From NCBI RefSeq assembly GCF_003362805.1, contig NZ_QNQT01000002.1, forward strand, positions 248,001 to 312,000: a stretch of 64,000 nt of DNA, read 5' to 3'. Numbering within the stretch: position 1 is the first letter of the stretch; each line of letters opens with the position of its first letter. A model generated the notes under the pieces. That model ran no database searches. It saw nothing but the letters and a program-made list of their open reading frames with translations, and was not told where the DNA came from. The stretch is from Neobacillus piezotolerans (GTDB taxonomy: Bacteria > Bacillota > Bacilli > Bacillales > Cytobacillaceae). Below are positions 1 through 9,325 of the stretch, piece after piece. The position numbers and the translations under genes were made by a program.

Positions 1-117
1 ATCATCGTGACTCTGATGCACGAATTGAACCGCCGCGGCGGTGGAATCGGGATTGCGGCAATTTGCAGCGGAGGCGGACAGGGCGACGCCATCATGATCG
101 AAGTACCGAAACAATAG
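1..117 (+). CDS. Acetyl-CoA C-acyltransferase (thiolase), C-terminal end only
   Basis: The window opens inside this gene; frame 1 is open for 38 codons and ends at TAG. The visible tail contains the thiolase C-terminal active-site signature: a Cys followed by a glycine-rich turn (CSGGGQGDA), preceded by [11 protein letters not shown]. In this family that Cys deprotonates the incoming acetyl-CoA. The enzyme condenses or cleaves acyl-CoA units in beta-oxidation or ketogenesis. It lies 56 bp upstream of hbd on the same strand, the order seen in mmgA-mmgB-mmgC-type operons. The truncation is the window edge, not a mutation. Confidence 0.9.
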   Translation: MIVTLMHELNRRGGGIGIAAICSGGGQGDAIMIEVPKQ

Positions 118-173
118 AATACGAGATTCAGAGGCGGGCGGCGCTGCTCCCCGCCTTATTTGGAGGGGAAAAT

Positions 174-1025
174 ATGGCGATTAAAAACGTTATGGTTATC
201 GGCGCGGGGCAGATGGGCTCCGGCATTGCGCAGGTATGCGCCCAATCAGGCTATACGGTCTTTTTGAATGATTTAAGTGCCGATCAAATAGAACGAGGCT
301 TGAAAGGCATAAAAAAGAATCTTGGCCGGGCCGTGGAAAAGGGAAAACTCGAGGCGGATGCAATGGAAGAAACCTTGTCCCGCATCTCGGCTTCGACATC
401 GCTAGAGGATGCCGCTGAGGTAGACCTTGTCATCGAGGCAGCTGTTGAGAACATTGCCGTGAAGGCTGATATTTTCCGTAAGCTTGATAAAATCGCGCCT
501 GCGCATGCAATTCTTGCGACAAATACCTCTTCACTTCCAATCACGGAAATCGCAGCGGAGACAGACAGGCCGGAAAAAGTGATCGGCATGCATTTTATGA
601 ATCCGGTTCCGGTCATGAAGCTGGTCGAAATCATTCGCGGGCTAGCGACTGCGGACGAAGTTTACAAAGAAATCGAGGAAATGACAAGGGTGCTAAATAA
701 AGTGCCGGTTGAAGTGAATGACTTCCCGGGCTTTGTCTCAAACCGGATTCTCATGCCTATGATCAATGAGGCCATTTATACGCTATATGAAGGCGTGGCG
801 TCAAAGGAAGCGATCGATGATGTCATGAAGCTCGGGATGAACCATCCAATGGGTCCGTTGACACTCGCGGATTTTATTGGCCTGGATACTTGCCTGTATA
901 TAATGGAAACGCTTTATGAGGGGTTTGGAGACAGTAAATATCGTCCATGCCCGCTATTGCGGAAATATGTGAAAGCCGGATGGCTTGGGAAAAAGTCCGG
1001 CCGCGGCTTCTATGAGTACCAGTAG
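174..1025 (+). CDS. hbd: 3-hydroxybutyryl-CoA dehydrogenase
   Basis: A 283-residue cytosolic NAD(P)-dependent enzyme that interconverts 3-hydroxyacyl-CoA and 3-ketoacyl-CoA. The N-terminal Rossmann motif GAGQMGSGIAQ lies near residues 8-18, the NTSSLPITEIA segment follows at mid-length, and HFMNPVPVMKLVE contains the family's catalytic His. The C-terminal dimerisation domain ends in a GWLGKKSGRGFYEY tail typical of HbdA/MmgB. The ATG at 174 is chosen because TGGAGGGG lies just upstream; the frame stays open further 5' but has no ribosome-binding site there. The gene sits between the thiolase and acyl-CoA dehydrogenases, so it probably belongs to a short-chain or branched-chain acyl-CoA degradation operon. 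Confidence 0.95.
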   Translation: MAIKNVMVIGAGQMGSGIAQVCAQSGYTVFLNDLSADQIERGLKGIKKNLGRAVEKGKLEADAMEETLSRISASTSLEDAAEVDLVIEAAVENIAVKADIFRKLDKIAPAHAILATNTSSLPITEIAAETDRPEKVIGMHFMNPVPVMKLVEIIRGLATADEVYKEIEEMTRVLNKVPVEVNDFPGFVSNRILMPMINEAIYTLYEGVASKEAIDDVMKLGMNHPMGPLTLADFIGLDTCLYIMETLYEGFGDSKYRPCPLLRKYVKAGWLGKKSGRGFYEYQ

Positions 1026-1161
1026 TCGTTTAGGCTAACTTTCCAATATTATTTGCAAGCCGGGAGAACAGGGGAATTCAAGGATTGGAGAATTTGGCGC
1101 GGGATTTTACGGCAACGGAGGCGGCCTCCGCAGGAGAACCGGCTCGGGAGGGGGATGGACA

Positions 1162-2280
1162 GTGGATATCCGGTTTACAGATGAGCAGGAAATGATGAGG
1201 AAAATGGTCCGCGACTTTGCGGAAAAGGAAATCGCACCCTTTGTGGAAAAAATGGAGCAGGGGGAATTCCCGAGGGAAGTCTTGAAAAAAATGGGCGGGC
1301 TTGGACTAATGGGCATTCCAGTCCCTGAAGAATACGGCGGCGCGGAGATGGACTTTATGTCCTACATAATCGCCATCAATGAAATTTCAAGGGTCAGCGC
1401 GGCGGTTGGCGTCATTTTATCCGTTCATACTTCAGTAGGGACCAATCCGATCCTTTATTTCGGCAATGAGGAACAGAAGCAAAAATATGTTCCGAAAATG
1501 GCAGCTGGGGAATGGCTTGGCGCTTTCTGCCTCACTGAGCCGGGCGCCGGGTCGGATGCGGGGAACCTTAAGTCGAAAGCCGTCCTTGACGGTGATTCCT
1601 ATGTTCTTAATGGGGCGAAAGTGTTTATAACAAACGGCGGAGAAGCCGATGTCTATATTGTTTTCGCGAGAACCGCAGGCGATGCCATTTCCGCGTTCAT
1701 TGTTGAAAAAGGCACAAAAGGCCTGATAATCGGCAAGGATGAGAAAAAAATGGGCCTTCATGGCTCACGCACCGTCCAGCTAACATTCGAAGATATGAGG
1801 ATTCCGCGCGAAAACCTTCTAGGCATCGAAGGGGAAGGTTTCAAGATCGCCATGTCCAACCTTGACGCGGGCCGGATTGGCATCGGGGCGCAGGCGCTGG
1901 GAATTGCCGAAGCAGCTTTGAGCGCCGCAATCGATTATGCCAAGGAACGCCATCAGTTCGGCAAACCAATCGCGGCGCAGCAAGGTATTGCCTTCAAGCT
2001 TGCCGATATGGCCACAGCTGTCGAAGCGGCAAGGCTCCTCGTGTACAGGGCGGCATCGCTCCGATCCGCTGGGCTGAAATGCGGCCAGGAAGCGTCGATG
2101 GCAAAACTTTTAGCCTCAAAAACGGCGGTCGAAACCGCCACGGAAGCCATCCAGGTATTCGGCGGCTACGGCTACACTGAGGACTACCCGGTTGAAAGGT
2201 ACTTCCGTGATGCGAAGGTTACCGAAATTTACGAGGGAACAAGCGAGATCCAGCGGCACGTCATCGCCAGGCAGCTTTAA
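1162..2280 (+). CDS. Acyl-CoA dehydrogenase (first of two)
   Basis: A 372-residue FAD enzyme that desaturates acyl-CoA at the alpha-beta position and passes electrons to ETF. It shows the family signature GAFCLTEPGAGSD in the middle domain, and the C-terminal motif IYEGTSEIQRHV whose Glu (about residue 358) is the catalytic base of short-chain acyl-CoA dehydrogenases. The start is GTG, preceded by a strong GGGAGGGGG run; the nearby ATG at 1155 is out of frame. It resembles MmgC/AcdA of Bacillus. It has a close paralogue immediately downstream, which suggests different acyl substrates, but the exact chain length cannot be read from sequence. Confidence 0.93.
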   Translation: MDIRFTDEQEMMRKMVRDFAEKEIAPFVEKMEQGEFPREVLKKMGGLGLMGIPVPEEYGGAEMDFMSYIIAINEISRVSAAVGVILSVHTSVGTNPILYFGNEEQKQKYVPKMAAGEWLGAFCLTEPGAGSDAGNLKSKAVLDGDSYVLNGAKVFITNGGEADVYIVFARTAGDAISAFIVEKGTKGLIIGKDEKKMGLHGSRTVQLTFEDMRIPRENLLGIEGEGFKIAMSNLDAGRIGIGAQALGIAEAALSAAIDYAKERHQFGKPIAAQQGIAFKLADMATAVEAARLLVYRAASLRSAGLKCGQEASMAKLLASKTAVETATEAIQVFGGYGYTEDYPVERYFRDAKVTEIYEGTSEIQRHVIARQL

Positions 2281-2360
2281 TTTTAAGTCTACAGTTGATT
2301 TCGGGAGAGTTGATTGAAGCGAAGGGCACCGAGTTCCGATCATCATGGTGGCAGACGGGG

Positions 2361-2444
2361 ACTAGTGAATTAGTGCCATTAAAGTTTCAGGAAAGTAGTA
2401 GGTGTCTGACGCTCACTAGTGAATGTTACAAATAACTAGTGAAT
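2361..2444 (+). repeat. Three copies of the 10-mer ACTAGTGAAT between the acyl-CoA dehydrogenase genes
   Basis: ACTAGTGAAT occurs exactly at 2361-2370, 2415-2424 and 2435-2444, within the 247-bp gap between the two acyl-CoA dehydrogenase genes. The pieces GGTGGCAGACG and GGTGTCTGACG flank the first and second copies. The gap carries no open reading frame with a ribosome-binding site. The repeats could be regulator-binding sites or debris of an interspersed repeat; nothing in the sequence decides between these. Confidence 0.6.
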
Positions 2445-2527
2445 TTCGCGTCAAGCCCGAACAGCATCTTGTCCCAAGAGCAAACGATACGAAAATTAAC
2501 ATAAATTCCTACCAGGGGGAAGCAATA

Positions 2528-3667
2528 ATGAACTTTAAACTCACAGAAGAGCATGAAATGATTCGGAAAATGGTTCGGGACTTTACCCGGAACGAAGTCG
2601 CACCGACAGCGGCTGAGCGCGATGAGGAAGAGCGCTTTGACAGGGAGATTTTTGACAAAATGGCCGAGCTCGGCCTGACCGGGATTCCGTGGCCGGAAGA
2701 GTACGGCGGCATTGGCAGCGATTACCTAGCTTATTGCATCGCCGTGGAAGAGCTTTCCCGTGTCTGCGCGTCCACAGGTGTCACCTTGTCAGCGCATACC
2801 TCGCTTGCCGGTTGGCCTATTTACAAATTCGGCTCCGAGGAACAAAAGCAAAAATATCTCCGGCCGATGGCGGAAGGATCAAAAATCGGCGCATACGGCC
2901 TGACTGAGCCAGGCAGCGGTTCGGACGCAGGAGCCATGAAAACGACCGCCCGACTCGATGGCAGCCATTATGTACTGAACGGCGCGAAAATTTTCATCAC
3001 AAATGGTGGAATTGCCGATATTTACGTCGTGTTTGCCCTGACTGACCCATCAAGCAAGCAAAAAGGCACCACCGCGTTCATTATTGAAAAAGACTTCCCA
3101 GGCTTCTCGGTTGGCAAAAAAGAAAAGAAACTCGGGATTCGCTCATCACCGACAACGGAAATCATTTTTGAAGACTGCCGTGTACCGATTGAAAACCGGC
3201 TCGGTGAAGAGGGAGAAGGTTTTAAGATTGCCATGATGACACTTGATGGCGGAAGGAACGGAATCGCCGCCCAGGCAGTCGGGATTGCCCAGGGCGCTCT
3301 TGACGCCGCAGTTGAATATGCGAAAGATCGCCACCAGTTTGGCAAGCCGATCGCTGCGAACCAGGGGGTTTCCTTCAAGCTGGCCGACATGGCTACTGCT
3401 GTGGAAGCTTCAAGGCTATTAACCTACCAGGCCGCTTGGCTAGAGTCGGAAGGCCTTCCTTATAGCAAAGCCTCCGCAATGGCTAAGCTGTTTGCCGGCG
3501 ATACTGCCATGAAGGCCACGACGGAAGCCGTCCAAGTATTCGGCGGATACGGATATACAAAGGATTACCCGGTCGAGCGGTTCATGCGCGATGCGAAAAT
3601 CACTCAAATTTACGAAGGCACCCAGGAAATCCAACGCCTCGTGATTTCGAGGATGTTGACAAAATAA
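2528..3667 (+). CDS. Acyl-CoA dehydrogenase (second of two)
   Basis: A 379-residue FAD-dependent acyl-CoA dehydrogenase, paralogous to the preceding gene along its whole length (shared [17 protein letters not shown]-like N-terminus, [10 protein letters not shown] signature, [20 protein letters not shown], and catalytic Glu in [10 protein letters not shown]). The ATG at 2528 follows CCAGGGGGA; the open frame extends upstream but without a ribosome-binding site. In B. subtilis acdA lies just before rpoE, so this copy or its neighbour may be the positional equivalent. It acts in the cytosol with ETF. Its place ahead of a TetR gene suggests acyl-CoA-responsive control. Confidence 0.93.
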   Translation: MNFKLTEEHEMIRKMVRDFTRNEVAPTAAERDEEERFDREIFDKMAELGLTGIPWPEEYGGIGSDYLAYCIAVEELSRVCASTGVTLSAHTSLAGWPIYKFGSEEQKQKYLRPMAEGSKIGAYGLTEPGSGSDAGAMKTTARLDGSHYVLNGAKIFITNGGIADIYVVFALTDPSSKQKGTTAFIIEKDFPGFSVGKKEKKLGIRSSPTTEIIFEDCRVPIENRLGEEGEGFKIAMMTLDGGRNGIAAQAVGIAQGALDAAVEYAKDRHQFGKPIAANQGVSFKLADMATAVEASRLLTYQAAWLESEGLPYSKASAMAKLFAGDTAMKATTEAVQVFGGYGYTKDYPVERFMRDAKITQIYEGTQEIQRLVISRMLTK

Positions 3668-3773
3668 TCGGGCTTTGCATGATTTTAGGGTCAAGTACTA
3701 GGCAGGAGAAGTTTAGGGATTTTATGATAAAAAGTATACAAACAAATGGCATTGATAAAAGGCGGTGGTTTTT

Positions 3774-4451
3774 GTGAAAAAACGGGAAGTCCAAGCATCC
3801 GTAAAGGATGAACTTCTTGTAAGGAGAAGGCGCAGCCAGATGATCAGGGGAGCTGTCGCTCTTTTTAAACAAAAGGGGTTCCACCGCACCACAACGAGGG
3901 AGATCGCGAAGGCATCCGGATTCAGCATCGGCACACTCTACGAATATATCCGGACGAAGGAGGATGTCCTGTACCTGGTGTGCGACAGCATCTATGATCA
4001 GGTTTCCAGCAAGCTGATGAAGGACCTGAATGGAAAAGGCGGGACACTGGAAAGCCTGAAGCAGGGCATCGCGGATTATTTCCGGATCATTGATGAAATG
4101 CAGGATGAAGTACTCGTCATGTACCAGGAGGCGAAGTCGCTGTCAAGGGACGCGCTTCCTTACGTTTTTCGGAAGGAAAACGAAATGGCGGCGATGTTTG
4201 GAAAGCTGCTCTCCCGCTGCACTGAAAACGGGGAATTAGAATTATCGGAAAAGGAAATCGATTTGATTGCCCATGACATCATTGTCCTTGGCCAAATGTG
4301 GGGATTTCGCCGCTGGGCGCTGAAAAAACGGTTCACGCTAGAGGAATACATCCATCACCAGACGGAACTTCTGCTATCGGGAATATCCAAAGGAAAACCA
4401 AGCGGGCAATTGAATGGGCAGGCAACATTGAGAGGAGCTCCGAACAGTTAG
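3774..4451 (+). CDS. TetR/AcrR family transcriptional regulator
   Basis: A 225-residue repressor-type protein. The N-terminal helix-turn-helix is clear: TTREIAKASGFSIGTLYEYI followed by RTKEDVLYLV, the classic TetR recognition-helix region near residues 40-70. The C-terminal ligand domain is helical with no recognisable ligand signature. The start is taken as GTG 3774, eight bases after AGGCGG; an in-frame GTG at 3765 overlaps that site. Location between acyl-CoA dehydrogenases and icmF suggests it controls this catabolic cluster in response to an acyl-CoA, as FadR-type TetR proteins do, but no operator was recognised. The IscB element begins about 60 bp after its stop codon. Confidence 0.88.
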   Translation: MKKREVQASVKDELLVRRRRSQMIRGAVALFKQKGFHRTTTREIAKASGFSIGTLYEYIRTKEDVLYLVCDSIYDQVSSKLMKDLNGKGGTLESLKQGIADYFRIIDEMQDEVLVMYQEAKSLSRDALPYVFRKENEMAAMFGKLLSRCTENGELELSEKEIDLIAHDIIVLGQMWGFRRWALKKRFTLEEYIHHQTELLLSGISKGKPSGQLNGQATLRGAPNS

Positions 4452-4512
4452 TGAAAAACCATAACAAATTACATCAAACCATACTAAAATGAAACCCAAT
4501 CGTTTTGGATGA

Positions 4513-4749
4513 GACTGTTCCGTGCTCTCAAGCCTAAGTGAGTGTAGTTTCCTGAAAGGGAAATAGCACGATGAACTACGTTAGTGGAATCAGGTAAAGA
4601 AACACCTGCGGATGTGTCCACCAGTCTGCTGCTCTGTTAGCTATGAGGAAGACCGTTTCCTAGGGTTTGGAAACCAAACACCGAAATAGCATGTCCTATC
4701 CATTGACTTTGGCAAGGAGGAAAATACCCGTAATGGAGGTTGGTCAGAA
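4513..4749 (+). ncRNA. Omega-RNA (HEARO RNA) scaffold for IscB
   Basis: A non-coding stretch directly upstream of iscB with dense complementarity. CGTGCT (4521-4526) pairs with AGCACG (4565-4570), and GTAGTT (4544-4549) pairs with AACTAC (4574-4579). These helices interleave, so they form a pseudoknot. Further hairpins are CAGGT/ACCTG (4591-4595 and 4604-4608), GTTTCC/GGAAAC (4655-4660 and 4669-4674) enclosed by GCTAT/ATAGC (4640-4644 and 4686-4690), and CCATT/AATGG (4700-4704 and 4732-4736). Position and pseudoknot match the omega-RNAs that guide IscB. If the transcript starts left of the boundary, the bases just 5' of 4513 (about 4497-4512) would be the guide. Exact ends are inferred. Confidence 0.8.
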
Positions 4750-4755
4750 ATGACC
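4742..4755 (+). promoter_or_regulatory. GAAA-tetraloop hairpin spanning the iscB start codon
   Basis: GGTCA (4742-4746), loop GAAA (4747-4750) and TGACC (4751-4755) form a perfect five-pair hairpin that contains the ATG (4750-4752). The Shine-Dalgarno GGAGG lies at 4735-4739, and AATGG (4732-4736) can alternatively pair with CCATT (4755-4759). Translation initiation and folding of the 3' end of the omega-RNA therefore share the same bases. Confidence 0.55.
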
Positions 4756-6012
4756 CATTGTTTTGTGTTAGATGCGCAAGGCCGCAAATTATCTCCAACA
4801 AAAGAAAAACGGGCATGGTATTTAATTCGGAAACAGAAAGCTATTTTGAAATGCAAATTTCCTATGGTGATTCAACTTGTAAGGGAAGTGCCGGAGGAAG
4901 AGATTGATACAACCCCCATACATCTAGGCATTGACGATGGTTCCAAGTTAGCTGGGATTGCTTTGGTACAAGAATGCGGGACAGAAAATAAGCCTGTATT
5001 CAAAGGAACCATTGAACTTCGAATAGATGTAAAGGAAAAATTGGCAGTAAGGCGCGGGCATCGACGATACAGGAGACAACACAAAAAGTATCGTCCAGCT
5101 CGGTTTGATAATCGTTCTTCTTCAAGAAAAGAAGGGAGGATTCCTCCAAGCATCAGACAGAAGAAAGATTCTGTCTTGCGAGTAGTGAGGCAGCTAACCA
5201 AATGGGTGCGTATCGATCAAATATTTTTAGAAGATGTCTTAATCGATAATCGTGCGCTGGAAAAAGGCTATAAACCATATCGATGGGAATACCAACAAAG
5301 GAATCGCCTAGATGAAAATATAAGAAAGGCAGCCATTCTTCGTGACCGAAATACATGTCAAGATTGCGGTGCAACAAACACCAGAATGGAAGTGCACCAC
5401 ATTACACCAAGGCGTTTACACGGCAGTGATTCCATTCATAATTTAATAACACTCTGTTCAAAATGTCATGAAAAAATAGCAGGGGAAGAGTTGCTCCACA
5501 GTCAAAGATTCTATCAAAAAATTAAAGGGAAAAGCATTTCTTTCAGGGATGCAATGCATGTAATGCAAGGGAAAACCTATCTGCAAAAAGCTTTGAGAGA
5601 AATAGCCCCATTAAACCTTACAACCGGTGGAGATACAGCAAATAAGCGAATTGATTGGGATATTGAAAAGACTCATGCAAATGACTCCATTGTAATTTGT
5701 AATTTAAGGGTAAACCCAGAACAATGTGAGATGAAAGATTGGGTCATAAAACCCATGAAAAAAAGGTCAAGCAAGAAAATAAAATCGGCAAATGGTATTT
5801 ATCACCGGGATTTTGTAAGGTATACAAAACGTAACGGGGAATCCTATATTGCTTATATCACGGCTTTATATCCAGAAAGAAATCAATGTAACATGACAAC
5901 CATTGATGGAAAGGTCTTGAAAAGATACGGTCTTTCAAGACTATCCTTACTATGGCGTTTTAACAGGATTTATTGGTTAATAAATTCTAATGAAGGAGGT
6001 GAATCCTGGTAG
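4750..6012 (+). CDS. iscB: IscB RNA-guided nuclease (RuvC and HNH domains)
   Basis: A 420-residue IscB, the family regarded as ancestral to Cas9; it cleaves DNA under omega-RNA guidance. Domains in order: a PLMP-like N-terminal domain (here KLSPTKEKRA, so the name motif is altered), RuvC-I with LGIDDGSKLAG (Asp62), an Arg-rich bridge helix with RRGHRRYRR (from about residue 101), RuvC-II with IFLED (Glu161), an HNH domain with zinc Cys pairs 203/206 and 236/239 and His216-His217, and RuvC-III KTHANDS (His309, Asp312). All expected catalytic residues are present, so the protein looks active. The ATG follows GGAGG by ten bases. No transposase accompanies it. Confidence 0.9.
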   Translation: MTHCFVLDAQGRKLSPTKEKRAWYLIRKQKAILKCKFPMVIQLVREVPEEEIDTTPIHLGIDDGSKLAGIALVQECGTENKPVFKGTIELRIDVKEKLAVRRGHRRYRRQHKKYRPARFDNRSSSRKEGRIPPSIRQKKDSVLRVVRQLTKWVRIDQIFLEDVLIDNRALEKGYKPYRWEYQQRNRLDENIRKAAILRDRNTCQDCGATNTRMEVHHITPRRLHGSDSIHNLITLCSKCHEKIAGEELLHSQRFYQKIKGKSISFRDAMHVMQGKTYLQKALREIAPLNLTTGGDTANKRIDWDIEKTHANDSIVICNLRVNPEQCEMKDWVIKPMKKRSSKKIKSANGIYHRDFVRYTKRNGESYIAYITALYPERNQCNMTTIDGKVLKRYGLSRLSLLWRFNRIYWLINSNEGGESW

Positions 6013-6064
6013 CATTATAGGATAAGTGTTACAGTTTGTTACACTTTTTGTTACCAGGAGAACG

Positions 6065-9000
6065 ATGAGCGCTCAGGAAATTTACAAGCCGGTCCACCAT
6101 GTCCGGTTCGTTACTGCTTCAAGCCTGTTCGACGGGCATGATGCTTCGATCAATATTATGAGAAGGATCCTCCAATCGACAGGGGCTGAAGTTATCCATC
6201 TTGGCCACAACCGGTCCGTGGAGGAAGTGGTGAACGCCGCAATCCAGGAAGATGTCCAGGGGATTGCGATTTCGTCCTACCAGGGCGGCCACGTGGAATA
6301 TTTTAAATACATGTACGACCTGCTGAAGGAAAAAGGCGCGGAGCACATCCGAATCTATGGGGGCGGGGGCGGGGTCATCATCCCCCGTGAGATAAATGAA
6401 CTGCATGAGTACGGCATTGCCCGCATCTTCTCCCCGGAAGACGGCCGAAAGCATGGCCTTCAGGGCATGATCAATAAAATGGTAGAGGAATGCGATTTCC
6501 CGACATTGCCGAAGGAACCGGCCTCTGCAATCGAAGCGCTTCAAAAAGGTGATACTAATGCGATTGCCAAAATGATCACACTTGCCGAAAATCAGGTTGG
6601 CTCAGGGAATGAAACGGCCGCAGCGGCTGAAATCATCGACAAGGTAAAGGCTGTAGCTGTCCCGGTTCCGGTTGTCGGTATTACCGGGACTGGCGGGGCG
6701 GGAAAAAGCTCGCTTACCGACGAGCTGATCCGACGGTTCATCAATGAAATTCCAGAAAAGAAAGTCGCCATCCTGTCAGTGGACCCGACAAAGCAAAAGA
6801 CAGGCGGCGCGCTGCTTGGCGACCGGATTCGCATGAATTCCATCTTCAATCCGCGGGTCTATATGCGCAGCCTTGCGACGAGGGCATCGAGGAGCGAGCT
6901 GTCCCTCGCGATCAAGGATGCGGTCGCGGTTGTAAAAGCGGCTGGCTTTGATCTTGTAGTGGTCGAAACAAGCGGGATTGGTCAGGGTGACGCGGCCATC
7001 ACCGAGATTTGCGATATATCAATGTATGTGATGACGAGTGAGTTCGGCGCGCCATCCCAGCTTGAAAAAATCGATATGATTGATTTCGCCGATTTGATTG
7101 TCATCAACAAATTCGAGCGCAAAGGCTCCGAGGATGCGAAACGCCAGGTCCAAAAACAATACCAGCGCAGCCATTTGCTGTTTGAAAAGGACCCGGAAGA
7201 TCTGCCGGTATATGGAACAATCGCGAGCCAGTTCAACGACCCTGGTACGAACGCGGTATTTGCCGCGCTGATTGAAAAAATCAATGAAAAGTCCGGCACG
7301 GATTGGAAGACCACTTTTACAAAAAATGCGAAAGTGGAAAAGCAGAACGTCATCATTCCAACCGACCGCCGCTATTATTTAAGGGAAATTTCCGAAACGG
7401 TCAGAAATTATCATAAAAAAGCGGAAGAGCAGGCAAACCTTGCGCGGAAGCTGTTCCAAATCGAGGGCGTCCTTGAAGCGCTCTCGGAAGGCGGAAGTGA
7501 AGATACAATCGCCGAATTGAACCGCATTAAGGAAAAAACCGTAGCGTCCCTGACGCCTGAATCAAGGGAAATCCTCGATGGCTGGGAAAAGCTGAAGGCC
7601 GATTACAAGGCGGACGAATATGTTGTCAGGATTCGTGACAAGGAAATCAGGACAGCGCTAAAATCAAAGAGCTTGTCGGGACTTGATATCCCGAAGGTGG
7701 CCTTGCCGAAATACAAGGATTATGGTGAAATCCTGCGCTGGGTTTACCGCGAGAACGTCCCTGGATCATTCCCTTATACTGCGGGCGTATTCCCATTCAA
7801 GCGCGAAGGGGAAGACCCGAAACGGCAGTTCGCCGGGGAAGGTACGCCGGAGCGGACAAACCGCCGTTTCCACTACCTTTCTAAGGACGATGCGGCCAAA
7901 CGGCTGAGCACTGCGTTTGACTCAGTTACCCTGTATGGGGAGGACCCGGACTACCGGCCCGATATTTACGGGAAGGTCGGGGAAAGCGGCGTCAGCATCT
8001 GCACACTGGAAGACATGAAAAAGCTGTATGCAGGCTTTGACCTGTGCCATCCGTCGACGTCCGTGTCAATGACCATCAACGGTCCGGCGCCGATCATCCT
8101 GGCAATGTTCATGAACACGGCCATCCACCAGCAGGTCGAGAAAAGAGAGGCCGAGCTTGGAAGGATGCTTACTCCTGAAGAATTTTTCGAAGTCCGTGCC
8201 TTCACGCTCAAAAATGTCCGCGGTACTGTACAGGCGGATATCCTGAAGGAAGACCAGGGCCAGAATACGTGTATTTTCTCGACTGAATTCGCGCTTAGGA
8301 TGATGGGGGATATCCAGCAGTATTTCATTGACCATCAGGTGCGCAACTATTACTCGGTATCAATTTCCGGCTACCATATTGCCGAAGCAGGTGCAAACCC
8401 AATTTCGCAGCTTGCCTTTACGCTCGCGAACGGGTTTACGTATGTCGAATATTATTTGAGCCGTGGCATGGATATCAATGATTTCGCGCCGAATTTGAGC
8501 TTTTTCTTCTCGAACGGGCTTGATCCCGAATATACGGTCATCGGCCGGGTAGCCCGCCGGATCTGGGCAACGGTCATGCGCGATAAATATGGAGCCAATG
8601 AACGAAGCCAAAAGCTAAAGTATCACATCCAGACATCAGGACGTTCCCTTCATGCTCAGGAGATCGACTTCAATGATATCCGGACTACCTTGCAGGCATT
8701 GATGGCGCTGCAGGATAACTGCAACTCGCTCCATACGAACGCGTATGACGAAGCGATTACGACGCCTACCGAGGAGTCGGTTCGGAGAGCGATGGCGATT
8801 CAGATGATCATTACGAAGGAGCACGGGCTGTCGAAAAATGAAAACCCGCTTCAGGGAGCCTTCATTATTGATGAATTGACAGACCTTGTCGAAGAAGCGG
8901 TCCTTCAGGAATTCGAGCGGATCAATGACCGCGGGGGCGTGTTGGGCGCAATGGAAACACAGTATCAGCGCGGTAAAATCCAGGATGAATCGATGCACTA

Positions 9001-9325
9001 TGAAATGAAAAAGCATTCCGGCGAGCTTCCGATCATCGGAGTCAATACGTATTTGAATCCAAACCCTCCATCAGAAGACGATTTGAACAATATGGAGCTT
9101 GCGAGGGCATCGATGGAAGAAAAGGAGCTTCAGATCGCGAACTTGAGGAAGTTCCAGGAGCAGCATGCGGACAAAACCGCTGAAGCGCTCCATAGGTTGA
9201 AGGATGCGGCCGTTTCCGGAGGGAATATTTTCGCGGAGTTAATGGAAACTGTAAAAGTCGCCAGCCTTGGCCAAATTACAAATGCCCTTTATGAAGTCGG
9301 CGGGCAGTATAGGCGCAATATGTAG
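6065..9325 (+). CDS. icmF: Fused isobutyryl-CoA mutase IcmF
   Basis: A 1,086-residue cytosolic enzyme combining a B12-binding domain (DGHD, His25), a MeaI-type G-protein chaperone (Walker [13 protein letters not shown] from about residue 205) and the mutase barrel. It interconverts isobutyryl-CoA and n-butyryl-CoA by a radical adenosylcobalamin mechanism. Two residues separate IcmF from methylmalonyl-CoA mutase: Phe589 in KRQFAGEG (Tyr in MCM) and Gln733 in GQNTCIF (Arg in MCM). They are 144 residues apart, the same spacing as the Phe and Gln described for Geobacillus IcmF. The ATG at 6065 follows CAGGAGAACG; the upstream in-frame extension lies in the IscB flank and lacks a ribosome-binding site. 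It feeds branched acyl-CoAs into the adjacent beta-oxidation genes. Confidence 0.95.
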   Translation: MSAQEIYKPVHHVRFVTASSLFDGHDASINIMRRILQSTGAEVIHLGHNRSVEEVVNAAIQEDVQGIAISSYQGGHVEYFKYMYDLLKEKGAEHIRIYGGGGGVIIPREINELHEYGIARIFSPEDGRKHGLQGMINKMVEECDFPTLPKEPASAIEALQKGDTNAIAKMITLAENQVGSGNETAAAAEIIDKVKAVAVPVPVVGITGTGGAGKSSLTDELIRRFINEIPEKKVAILSVDPTKQKTGGALLGDRIRMNSIFNPRVYMRSLATRASRSELSLAIKDAVAVVKAAGFDLVVVETSGIGQGDAAITEICDISMYVMTSEFGAPSQLEKIDMIDFADLIVINKFERKGSEDAKRQVQKQYQRSHLLFEKDPEDLPVYGTIASQFNDPGTNAVFAALIEKINEKSGTDWKTTFTKNAKVEKQNVIIPTDRRYYLREISETVRNYHKKAEEQANLARKLFQIEGVLEALSEGGSEDTIAELNRIKEKTVASLTPESREILDGWEKLKADYKADEYVVRIRDKEIRTALKSKSLSGLDIPKVALPKYKDYGEILRWVYRENVPGSFPYTAGVFPFKREGEDPKRQFAGEGTPERTNRRFHYLSKDDAAKRLSTAFDSVTLYGEDPDYRPDIYGKVGESGVSICTLEDMKKLYAGFDLCHPSTSVSMTINGPAPIILAMFMNTAIHQQVEKREAELGRMLTPEEFFEVRAFTLKNVRGTVQADILKEDQGQNTCIFSTEFALRMMGDIQQYFIDHQVRNYYSVSISGYHIAEAGANPISQLAFTLANGFTYVEYYLSRGMDINDFAPNLSFFFSNGLDPEYTVIGRVARRIWATVMRDKYGANERSQKLKYHIQTSGRSLHAQEIDFNDIRTTLQALMALQDNCNSLHTNAYDEAITTPTEESVRRAMAIQMIITKEHGLSKNENPLQGAFIIDELTDLVEEAVLQEFERINDRGGVLGAMETQYQRGKIQDESMHYEMKKHSGELPIIGVNTYLNPNPPSEDDLNNMELARASMEEKELQIANLRKFQEQHADKTAEALHRLKDAAVSGGNIFAELMETVKVASLGQITNALYEVGGQYRRNM

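Larger units (their letters stand above)
4513..6012 (+). mobile_element. IscB/HEARO-type element lacking its own transposase
   Basis: The element consists of a structured RNA region and an IscB nuclease gene, with no TnpA transposase alongside. The RNA scaffold starts directly after ATGA (4509-4512), which fits the reported habit of HEARO elements of sitting 3' of ATGA or GTGA. The right boundary is not certain; an AAGTGT...ACACTT inverted repeat at about 6025-6047 may mark it. By analogy with IS200/IS605-family relatives it would be mobilised by a TnpA supplied in trans. It separates tetR from icmF. Confidence 0.7.

Noticed and set aside
6013-6064. N-terminal extension of icmF from 6026
   Set aside because: The extra 13 residues come from the element flank; ATG 6065 has AGGAG and gives the family N-terminus.
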